Assembly (NCBI GenBank): GCA_022361535.1
Contig: JAKSAU010001095.1
Location: 1 to 5,082, forward strand
DNA: 5,082 nt
Direction: 5' to 3'
Source: Desulfobacterales bacterium
GTDB taxonomy: Bacteria; Desulfobacterota; Desulfobacteria; Desulfobacterales; Desulfobacteraceae
Shown here: positions 1-5,082 of the stretch, one piece after another
How positions within the stretch are numbered: position 1 is the first letter of the stretch
Layout of the letters: each line of letters begins with the position of its first letter
Translations under genes and position numbers: made by a program
The notes under the pieces: generated by a model
Seen by the model: only the letters and a program-made list of their open reading frames with translations
What the model was told of the DNA's origin: nothing
Databases searched by the model: none

Positions 1-20
1 CCAGTGCGTTTAATGGTGCT
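1..20 (-). pseudogene. In-frame continuation of the PAS2 domain beyond the TAA stop
   Basis: Reading past the TAA at 21-23 in the same frame gives S-T-I-K-R-T and then the window edge. Relatives of this PAS subtype read about L-I-D-L, then roughly ten variable residues, K-Y, two residues and I-K-R-x-G-D. Counting from A-D-L at residues 1202-1204, the stop falls ungapped on the conserved Tyr and I-K-R falls on I-K-R. This suggests these bases are still coding sequence of the original longer gene, separated by one nonsense codon. The family comparison is from memory and only six codons are available. Confidence 0.6.
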
Positions 21-3000
21 TTATCCGTGTTTTTTGTTTTTTTCGGGATCAATGGCCAGGTCTGCCAGCATTGGCTGGCGTTTTCCACAAAACGGAATGG
101 CGTGGCTGTAATTGTTTTTACCAATGATATCTTTGGCATGTATCCCTGTTAATGCCTCCATTTTTCGGTTCCACAAGGCCACCTGACCATTGGCATCCAG
201 GGTGAATGTCGGTTCCGGAAGAAAATTGACAATCTGGCTCAAGTATTCTTCGGAGGTTTCCAGGGCCTGCTTTGATTCTTCAGAGGTTTTTTCCGCCTCT
301 TTTCGCAAGGTAATGTCCCTGAACGTGACAACAGCGCCGTCATTGCCCGAATCTGTCACAATGGGAGTTGCGGTATATTCCATGGGGAACCACGTTTTAT
401 CTTTTTTCCAAAAAAGATCTTCTCCGCCTGCAGAGGCTTGGCCCTGGTTGCAGGCCAGTACAATCGGGCATTCGCTTTTCGGGTAAAGGCTGCCGTCATG
501 CAGGCTGTGATGGATGAGGGTGTGCGCGTCTTTACCGATTACTTCATGTTCTTGATATTCCAGAAGAGATAATCCTGCGCGGTTCATGAATGTCATGCAA
601 CCGCTTCTGTCCAAACCGAAAATACCTTCTCCTGCAGAATCTAATATTCGCAACGTTTGCTTTTGTGTTTCTCTGAGTTTATCCTGGTTTTCTGCAAGTG
701 CCTTTGTTCGCTCCAGAACTTTATACTCAAGTTCATCCCTGGCCCGTAAAAGGGCTCTGTTTGTCCGTTCTCCAGCAAAAAGTACAATCAGAGCGCCTAC
801 TGTTGACAATACCAGGGCAATACCGAGTACCAACAGCAGGGTCAGCCGTGTCAGGTAATAACCTAAAAGAGCTTCCTCCACATCAATCTCAGCAGCCAGT
901 CCCATCTCCAGGCGGTCATTCCAGAGTCCGGCCCCAAATACGGGCACTCCCCTGTAATCCCTGTAAGATTCAAGGTTATGCCTGGGCGAATACCAATATT
1001 TGGAGATATTTTCTTGCCTTGGCTGTTCCTTAAGTTCAAATACACGGGTGGCCAAGAGTGTGAAGGGTTGATCTGACCGTTCGAGAGCAGGAGTTTCTCC
1101 TTTTATGAGGTTAACTCCCGGATCCCGAACTTCTAATTTAAGTGAAGACTCGGGTTTTCCGGAAAGCAAACCAATGTGCCTTAGCTGATTGTTATTTCTG
1201 CTTTCACTTAAAAAGACACCGTTTTGGTCAAAAACGTATGCTTCCGTGGAGTGACCACGGCGAAATCCATTGAGTTCATCAGTCAGGTCCGAAGAGCTGT
1301 CCACCTGAATGGCTATAAGGGATGAGATCCATCCATCTGCATCTCTTACAGGACCCATAAAGTATTGAGTTGGCTGGGAGGGAATTTCCAAGTTTTCTGT
1401 TTTTTCAGTGGGCCGGACATCTGACTCAATAGCAGGTACAAAAACCACTTCACCCTGGAAAGCACGGGTTATTAAATCAGGCCTCTGACTGGCAATGAAA
1501 TTTTTGGTTCCAATATTAGAGTTTTGCATAGATGCAATGGTCCTTAGATCAGAATCAATAATGAAGAACCCTATATTGGGAAGACTTTTGCTTCGATCTT
1601 TTATAAGTTTTTGGATCTGACTTATTACCCGGGATGCAGCCAGGTCAGGACTATCTGCTGGTATTTTTCTAAGTTGTTGGACAATACGTTTGAGTTCAGG
1701 GTCCCTTCCAAGGACTTCAACAATACCTTTTCGTTTTTCAATCCATGTGTTGAGACGGTTATCAGCAGAGTGGACCATTTCGACTAATCTGTCATGGATC
1801 TGGTGATAGTGGATCTCCTTGGTCCTTTTTAAAACAAACCAGCTCAATAGACACATCATAATGATAAAGATGATCACACCTGTCAAAACGCCAAATCTGC
1901 TTTTCCCCAGTGTAATCCCATGGACTTGCTCTAACCGTACATATCGGTTCAACAGCCACCAGAAGCCCCAGACGACACAAAAAGTAAGCAATGTAAGAAT
2001 AACAAGGCGAATTAATGACAAGTCTGCATGCTTATGTAATGTATATTGGTTTTCATGGCCGGTTATCATCCATTTGCGTCTGAGACTCTCCATTTCAGCC
2101 CAGCTGAGGCTGGCCAGGCTTTTGTTTAGGATTTCTACAAGTTCAGGCCAGTCATTCCTGATACCAATATATATGTTGTTTGCTTCCGGCGTGATATTCG
2201 GGTAAGCTTCTCCCGCTTCAATGATCCCTTTTAACTCCAGCCTGTTGATCAGCCCAAGCCCTTGACTTCTTTCCATGATAGCAACATCAGCCTTTCCTGA
2301 GGCCAAAAGTTTCAAGGAGGTCTCAGGTGTATCAGATTCGATGATGTCCAGACCCGGATAGAAGTTTTTGGTATGCAAAACATCAACATACTCTTTTGGG
2401 AAAGTCAGTACGGATTCTCTGAGATCTGAAGCGGTTTGGAGGTTTGGATGATTTTTCCTGGTAAAGAGTATAAACTGGCAATCATGAAATGGGTCGGAAA
2501 AAAGATAGTGTTTTTTCCTTTCTTCGGTCTTTCTTAGTGCACTAAACACATCTACCTTGTGGCCTCTTAGCGCTGTAAGAGCATCCGATGTGTTCTCTGT
2601 AAAATGCCAGTCGATCAAAAAACCTGCTTTTCGAGCTAATAGTGAGATTAGATCTACACTGAAGCCCGCAGGCTGGTCATCTTTGACCCCAATATACGGA
2701 AGAGAATGCTTAAAATAAGGAAGCCGAATAACAGGGTGATGGGCCAGGAATTCCTTTTCTACCGGTGTTAGAGGAATTTGGGGAGAAGGCTGCTTATTGA
2801 ATTTTGCCACACCCCATTTTTTTTCTATGTCAGACAGGCTTTCCGGATCCAGACCACTGATGACGCGGTCAAGTTTTTTTGTAAGTTCGGGCAGGTCTTT
2901 TCTGACACCGATGGCGCTGATGCTTCGCGTTTCTTCCACTTGGCCATGGATTTCCAGATTTTTAAAGCTTGTCTTTTCAAGATGGTGAGCAGCAACTGCC

Positions 3001-3668
3001 TGATTTCCTATATACGCATCCACGTTACCTCTAAGTACTGATTCCAGTGCATCAATGGTACTTTTGTATGTATGTATGCGGATGCCTGGATATTTTTTAG
3101 AGATGACTTTGATGGTAAAAAAACCGTCTTCAATGGCAAGGGTCTTACCTGACAGATCTGAAAGACGGTAATAAAACGGCTTGTCTTTGCGCGCAACGAT
3201 GACATGGGGAACATTGCTGTAAGGACGGGTAAAGTTGAAATACGGCTCTCGCTCAGGACGAGGGGTCAGGTCCATCATTGCGTCAAGGGTGCCGTCTTTT
3301 ACTTTTTGAAAGTTTTCCTTAAAGGTTCCGGGGACTATTACCAGCGCGTTGTCTAATTTCTGGTTTAGCAATGCCAAGATGTCAATGTCAATTCCAGCTA
3401 ACTGCCCCATCTCATTTGTATATCCTAAAGGAAAGAACCTATTCACCACTCCAATTCGGATCGGGGAATGATTTTCATTCCACTTAAAATTGTCCGGAGT
3501 CTGATCTAATGTGACATCCTTGAAATGCTCAATATTATGGGTGTCAGTTTTTACTGAAGCCTTAATAGAGTGCCTTAAATCTGGATTAGCCTGGCAAAGA
3601 ACCGGAGACAGGTATCCAAGAAGCAAACCCATGAAGATTCTAAAAATTATATTTTTTCGATTGATCAC
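21..3668 (-). CDS. Transmembrane sensor with two SBP_bac_3 domains, a Cache-like domain and PAS domains; C-terminus cut off inside PAS2
   Basis: Inner-membrane receptor, 1215 aa. Visible order: signal peptide about 1-27 (basic MINRKN, then a hydrophobic core; likely cleavage after CQA); solute-binding domain 1 about 69-288, with G-x-D-I-D near 92-96 and a T-P-R-P-E-R ligand-loop motif near 135-140; solute-binding domain 2 about 302-537, with R-K-T-E-E-R near 379-384 followed by F-S-D-P-F; membrane helices about 552-574 and 592-613; a Cache-like extracytoplasmic region about 614-937, including the family-typical Y-R-G-V-P-V-F-G-A-G near 905-914; helix about 938-966; coiled coil about 968-1008; PAS1 about 1003-1122; PAS2 from about 1139, unfinished. 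Tandem periplasmic binding domains joined to PAS are typical of BvgS/EvgS-like receptors, which usually end in a histidine kinase, but no kinase or GGDEF domain is visible. The start is GTG: an in-frame TAA lies 15 nt upstream, and the ATG at codon 13 would remove the basic signal-peptide end. The ligand is unknown. Confidence 0.9.
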   Translation of the reverse strand: MINRKNIIFRIFMGLLLGYLSPVLCQANPDLRHSIKASVKTDTHNIEHFKDVTLDQTPDNFKWNENHSPIRIGVVNRFFPLGYTNEMGQLAGIDIDILALLNQKLDNALVIVPGTFKENFQKVKDGTLDAMMDLTPRPEREPYFNFTRPYSNVPHVIVARKDKPFYYRLSDLSGKTLAIEDGFFTIKVISKKYPGIRIHTYKSTIDALESVLRGNVDAYIGNQAVAAHHLEKTSFKNLEIHGQVEETRSISAIGVRKDLPELTKKLDRVISGLDPESLSDIEKKWGVAKFNKQPSPQIPLTPVEKEFLAHHPVIRLPYFKHSLPYIGVKDDQPAGFSVDLISLLARKAGFLIDWHFTENTSDALTALRGHKVDVFSALRKTEERKKHYLFSDPFHDCQFILFTRKNHPNLQTASDLRESVLTFPKEYVDVLHTKNFYPGLDIIESDTPETSLKLLASGKADVAIMERSQGLGLINRLELKGIIEAGEAYPNITPEANNIYIGIRNDWPELVEILNKSLASLSWAEMESLRRKWMITGHENQYTLHKHADLSLIRLVILTLLTFCVVWGFWWLLNRYVRLEQVHGITLGKSRFGVLTGVIIFIIMMCLLSWFVLKRTKEIHYHQIHDRLVEMVHSADNRLNTWIEKRKGIVEVLGRDPELKRIVQQLRKIPADSPDLAASRVISQIQKLIKDRSKSLPNIGFFIIDSDLRTIASMQNSNIGTKNFIASQRPDLITRAFQGEVVFVPAIESDVRPTEKTENLEIPSQPTQYFMGPVRDADGWISSLIAIQVDSSSDLTDELNGFRRGHSTEAYVFDQNGVFLSESRNNNQLRHIGLLSGKPESSLKLEVRDPGVNLIKGETPALERSDQPFTLLATRVFELKEQPRQENISKYWYSPRHNLESYRDYRGVPVFGAGLWNDRLEMGLAAEIDVEEALLGYYLTRLTLLLVLGIALVLSTVGALIVLFAGERTNRALLRARDELEYKVLERTKALAENQDKLRETQKQTLRILDSAGEGIFGLDRSGCMTFMNRAGLSLLEYQEHEVIGKDAHTLIHHSLHDGSLYPKSECPIVLACNQGQASAGGEDLFWKKDKTWFPMEYTATPIVTDSGNDGAVVTFRDITLRKEAEKTSEESKQALETSEEYLSQIVNFLPEPTFTLDANGQVALWNRKMEALTGIHAKDIIGKNNYSHAIPFCGKRQPMLADLAIDPEKNKKHG

Positions 3669-3683
3669 GGGGTGTTCTTTGTC

Positions 3684-3974
3684 TTAATGATACGTTTCAT
3701 CCTGGATGATATGGATTGCGGTTGTATATCCTTCAATAAAGGGATGGTTCTGCTCTTTAATTGCAATCATACGGTATTGAGCCAATACATGTATGGCATT
3801 GCATTTGGAGGTGGCTTCAAGTAATTGGGCAGCTGCATGTAAGGCAATTAAGCGATTCGTAACAAAAACTGAAGGCTTACTATTCTTGCTATCAACGGCA
3901 TCGGGCTGACACTTTGCCAGTTCTTTTTGTATTTCGTAATTTATTTTGTTCAATTGTTTTTGGACAGAGACCAT
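3684..3974 (-). CDS. Small uncharacterised helical protein encoded just upstream of the sensor
   Basis: This 96-aa protein is not recognised. It has no signal peptide or membrane segment and looks soluble, cytoplasmic and mostly helical: a charged N-terminal helix (about 3-22), a short polar linker (about 23-35), then an Ala-, Leu- and Ile-rich stretch (about 36-75) and a His-containing C-terminal end. There are two Cys (22 and 58) with no CxxC or other metal motif. The ATG start is supported by an AGAGGA ribosome-binding site at 3983-3988, 8 nt upstream. Its stop codon lies only 15 nt before the GTG of the sensor gene and in the same frame, so the two are probably cotranscribed and perhaps translationally coupled. 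An accessory or signalling role beside the receptor is inferred from position only. Confidence 0.72.
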   Translation of the reverse strand: MVSVQKQLNKINYEIQKELAKCQPDAVDSKNSKPSVFVTNRLIALHAAAQLLEATSKCNAIHVLAQYRMIAIKEQNHPFIEGYTTAIHIIQDETYH

Positions 3975-3982
3975 TTTACAAA

Positions 3983-3988
3983 TCCTCT
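3983..3988 (-). promoter_or_regulatory. Ribosome-binding site of the 96-aa protein
   Basis: AGAGGA on the minus strand lies 8 nt before the ATG at 3972-3974 and fixes that start. By contrast, the sensor gene just downstream has only A-rich, C-rich sequence (GACAAAGAACACCCC) before its GTG, with no comparable site. Confidence 0.6.
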
Positions 3989-4005
3989 ATTTAAAAGGGT
4001 CTATA

Positions 4006-4014
4006 ATTTTATCA
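4006..4014 (-). promoter_or_regulatory. Candidate extended -10 promoter for the small protein-sensor operon
   Basis: On the minus strand the bases read TGATAAAAT, which matches the extended -10 pattern TGnTANAAT. It lies 31 bp upstream of the ATG of the 96-aa protein, so transcription would start near position 3999 and give a leader of about 25 nt containing the AGAGGA ribosome-binding site. No good -35 hexamer is present at the expected distance, which is common for extended -10 promoters. Confidence 0.4.
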
Positions 4015-4082
4015 ACCACTTCGGGTTAACAGTAACTTTAAAAAAATATTTGTAGAAGAGCCTGAATTATAGATACGCTAGT

Positions 4083-4110
4083 AAAATATGCCATGGCACA
4101 TGTCGCCATG
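4083..4110 (-). terminator. Weak candidate intrinsic terminator after the 187-aa gene
   Basis: Minus-strand transcript beyond the stop at 4138 can form a perfect 6-bp stem CATGGC/GCCATG (4105-4110 with 4092-4097) around a 7-nt loop, followed by GCATATTTTAC. The stem is short and the T-run is interrupted, so it would be a modest terminator at best. Its position between two separately promoted units fits that role. Confidence 0.3.
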
Positions 4111-4116
4111 TTGTTT

Positions 4117-4137
4117 GCCGATTGCGCCAAGTTTTAG
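4117..4137 (-). repeat. 21-bp direct repeat, copy A (abuts the stop of the 187-aa gene)
   Basis: The minus-strand bases match copy B at 4785-4805 at 17 of 21 positions, with the identical core TTGGCGCAATC (11 bp) flanked by CTAA on one side and GC on the other. It begins immediately after the TAA of the 187-aa gene. Both copies have the same orientation and together bracket that gene. Confidence 0.55.
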
Positions 4138-4701
4138 TTACGATTTTAAGGATAATGGCTCTCGCCTGTCAGGTGCTGAGAATATAAATTGTTGTTTCCT
4201 GTAATTTGCCGCTGCCTGATTGTATTCATGTACAAGCATCATAGCTGTCTCATCTTCGGTATCGAGGTCACCTGCATTTGAATCGTTACCTGCTCCCATG
4301 GCATAGGCCTGGGCTTTGTTTTTGGATAGGTTTATCATTGCGGCATCTTCTATATTTTGGCTGTCAGCATTCCCGGATGATATGGCAAGGTAAGCTGACA
4401 CAGCAGGGGGATGATTTGTTTTACCGGAAAGTTTCTCCATTGCTTTTTCTGTATTTTTTTGATGACGGCGAGCAACCAAACCTTCACGGCTGATTTCAAC
4501 ACTGAATGCCTTATTCAGTGTGGTGACATCTAATTGTACGGTATTTTCAGAGCGGTCCCCTGAATCCACATTGTTTTCTCCCGGGGTGAGTTCAACTGTT
4601 ATTTTTTGGGGGGCGTTGCTATTTGGCATCATCCGTGATGTCATTTCATACCCATTTGCTTGGACAAGATTATGCATTGTTGTATCTGCCATAATATTCA
4701 T
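4138..4701 (-). CDS. Uncharacterised 187-aa hydrophilic protein
   Basis: The family is not recognised. No signal peptide, membrane helix or catalytic motif is visible, so it is probably soluble. The N-terminal third (about 1-60) is rich in Asn, Ser, Thr and Met and looks flexible; about 60-110 is basic (A-R-R-H-Q-K near 77-82) and probably helical; about 110-150 is acidic and Asn/Asp-rich (D-L-D-T-E-D-E-T near 145-152); the end is a probable helix (E-Y-N-Q-A-A-A-N-Y) and a polar tail. Two starts compete: ATG at 4699-4701, with AAGGA only 2 nt upstream, and ATG at 4690-4692 (M-A-D-T-T), with the same AAGGA 11 nt upstream. Neither spacing is ideal, so the protein may be 184 aa. It is divergent from the edge gene and separated by 163 bp from the operon downstream. 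Confidence 0.65.
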   Translation of the reverse strand: MNIMADTTMHNLVQANGYEMTSRMMPNSNAPQKITVELTPGENNVDSGDRSENTVQLDVTTLNKAFSVEISREGLVARRHQKNTEKAMEKLSGKTNHPPAVSAYLAISSGNADSQNIEDAAMINLSKNKAQAYAMGAGNDSNAGDLDTEDETAMMLVHEYNQAAANYRKQQFIFSAPDRREPLSLKS

Positions 4702-4718
4702 CTTCCTTGATTTATTGT

Positions 4719-4750
4719 GAGGTTAAGAGGCGGTCAAACCTCTTTAGGTT
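4719..4750 (-). promoter_or_regulatory. Leader element of the 187-aa gene with mutually exclusive hairpins
   Basis: In the minus-strand leader the segment AAAGAGGTT (4737-4745) can pair in three exclusive ways: with the preceding AACCT (4746-4750; 5 bp, 4-nt loop), with the following CCTCTT (4725-4730; 6 bp, 8-nt loop), or with AACCTC (4719-4724; 6 bp, 12-nt loop). As double-stranded DNA the same bases show AGGTTAA at 4720-4726 and 4746-4752, with an inverted AACCT between, as in an operator. Either reading places control just upstream of the ribosome-binding site at 4704-4708. Confidence 0.35.
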
Positions 4751-4753
4751 AAA

Positions 4754-4759
4754 AATATA
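4754..4759 (-). promoter_or_regulatory. Possible -10 element for the 187-aa gene
   Basis: TATATT on the minus strand lies just upstream of the hairpin leader. The sequence 17 bp upstream (TGGAAT) is a poor -35 match, so this is a weak call. If correct, the transcript would begin near 4747 and carry most of the leader element. Repeat copy B would then lie just upstream of the -35 region, where an activator could bind. Confidence 0.25.
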
Positions 4760-4784
4760 AGCGAAAAGCCGAATCCATTCCATG

Positions 4785-4805
4785 GCAGATTGCGCCAAAC
4801 GTTAG
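4785..4805 (-). repeat. 21-bp direct repeat, copy B (upstream of the 187-aa gene)
   Basis: This is the second copy of the CTAA-N3-TTGGCGCAATC-N-GC repeat, starting 84 bp upstream of the first ATG of the 187-aa gene. Here the core is followed directly by TGCCATGG, so TGGC-N7-GCCA forms a short dyad. Near copy A a CCATGGCA also occurs, 21 bp further from the core. Possible roles are a regulator-binding site or a recombination scar. Confidence 0.55.
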
Positions 4806-4886
4806 CCCAATAGCGACATCTATTTGAGCACTTAAGCCGTCCCCATTTGCAGAATCTTTATTTCTAACTTTTAAAAATGAAGGTTT

Positions 4887-4894
4887 TATATTAT
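4887..4894 (+). promoter_or_regulatory. Possible -10 region for the edge gene
   Basis: TATATTAT provides two overlapping -10-like hexamers (TATATT or TATTAT) just upstream of the 42-nt inverted repeat. Neither has a convincing -35 at 16-18 bp. If used, the inverted repeat would lie at the start of the transcript and form a hairpin in its leader. Confidence 0.25.
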
Positions 4895-4908
4895 GGTACG
4901 AAGTATGT

Positions 4909-4950
4909 AAGCAGGTATCCTAACCTGGATTCAATGGTTTCTACCTGCTT
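4909..4950 (+). promoter_or_regulatory. Long inverted repeat upstream of the edge gene (operator or leader hairpin)
   Basis: A perfect 9-bp inverted repeat AAGCAGGTA/TACCTGCTT (4909-4917 and 4942-4950) encloses an inner AACC/GGTT pair (4922-4925 and 4936-4939), making one nested stem-loop of 42 nt. It ends 47 bp before the ATG at 4998. No T-run follows it on either strand, so it is not an intrinsic terminator. It could be an operator for a dimeric regulator or a structured 5' leader. Confidence 0.45.
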
Positions 4951-4997
4951 TGCCAAATCCATAATAAATAATATCGAGAATCAAAAAGGATGACATC

Positions 4998-5082
4998 ATG
5001 AAATCGAGTGCCGTTCTTACTGGGCATTGCGGCAAAATTCTAAAAAGTAAATCTGCTTTCATGACTATTGCTGCTGTTTTAG
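4998..5082 (+). CDS. 5' end of a plus-strand gene, possibly an exported protein (partial)
   Basis: An ATG at 4998-5000 opens a frame that stays open to the window edge (28 complete codons). It is preceded by a good ribosome-binding site, AAGGA at 4986-4990, with 7 nt spacing. The peptide has several Lys in its first 18 residues, then the hydrophobic run A-F-M-T-I-A-A-V-L, which could be the start of a signal-peptide core or membrane helix with a rather long n-region. No family can be assigned from so little. A second in-frame ATG at codon 22 lacks a clear ribosome-binding site. It is transcribed away from the 187-aa gene and shares its intergenic region. Confidence 0.55.
   Translation, partial: MKSSAVLTGHCGKILKSKSAFMTIAAVL

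Noticed and set aside
21..23. Recoding of the TAA (selenocysteine or pyrrolysine type)
   Set aside because: Those systems use TGA or TAG, and the other two complete genes in the window also end in TAA, so reassignment is unlikely.
190..858. Plus-strand open frames opposite the sensor's C-terminal part
   Set aside because: They lack ribosome-binding sites and protein-like composition, and the minus-strand frame has clear PAS and membrane domains throughout.
4025..4036. GTTAACAGTAAC as an operator near the operon promoter
   Set aside because: The dyad is only four bases per arm in AT-rich DNA and has no second copy, so it is not above background.
3684..4701. RebB-type (R-body) small proteins
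   Set aside because: Size and small-gene context prompted the idea, but neither the 96-aa nor the 187-aa protein shows the Ala/Gln-rich RebB pattern convincingly.
4785..4805. Sigma-54-like promoter (TGGCGC followed by GC) in both repeat copies
   Set aside because: Only 8 bp separate the GG and GC pairs, whereas sigma-54 promoters need 10, and the TTGC block is incomplete in both copies.
4117..4805. Integron attC sites bracketing the 187-aa gene
   Set aside because: GTTAG and CTAAC fragments recall the attC ends, but the R'' and R' partners and the long imperfect hairpin are missing, and no integrase is visible.

Overview
The window is a stretch of moderate-GC bacterial DNA read mainly on the minus strand. 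It looks like a free-living Gram-negative anaerobe, perhaps of the Desulfobacterota. That guess rests only on the style of the large periplasmic/PAS sensor and the GC level, so it is weak. There are no rRNA or tRNA genes, CRISPR arrays, transposases or phage genes.

Layout, in the direction of minus-strand transcription (right to left). (1) At the right edge a plus-strand gene begins at 4998 and runs off the window; only 28 codons are visible, resembling the start of an exported protein. (2) The 296-bp divergent intergenic region 4702-4997 holds two hairpin-forming elements, a cluster of AGGTT/AACCT pentamers and one copy of a 21-bp repeat. (3) A 187-aa unrecognised soluble protein (4138-4701, minus) sits alone, with the second copy of the repeat abutting its stop codon and a weak candidate terminator beyond. 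(4) A candidate extended -10 promoter (4006-4014) precedes a probable two-gene operon: a 96-aa unrecognised helical protein (3684-3974), then, 15 nt later, a very large membrane sensor (21-3668) with a GTG start.

The sensor has a signal peptide, two tandem family-3 solute-binding (Venus-flytrap) domains as in BvgS/EvgS-type receptors, two membrane helices, a large Cache-like extracytoplasmic domain, a third helix, a coiled coil, one full PAS domain and the beginning of a second. It stops inside PAS2 at a TAA. The codons after the TAA, to the window edge, continue the PAS family pattern in the same frame (S-T-I-K-R-T), and the TAA sits where relatives have a conserved Tyr. The simplest reading is a one-base nonsense change (TAT/TAC to TAA) that separates three sensory modules from an output domain lying outside the window. 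A sequencing error or naturally split gene is possible.

The 96-aa protein and the sensor probably work together, since they are tightly spaced and the sensor's own ribosome-binding site is poor. The 187-aa protein and the edge gene share a divergent control region, but nothing visible ties them to the sensor. No complete novel system is demonstrated. The best leads are the interrupted triple-sensor receptor, the repeat-flanked orphan protein and the structured divergent control region.
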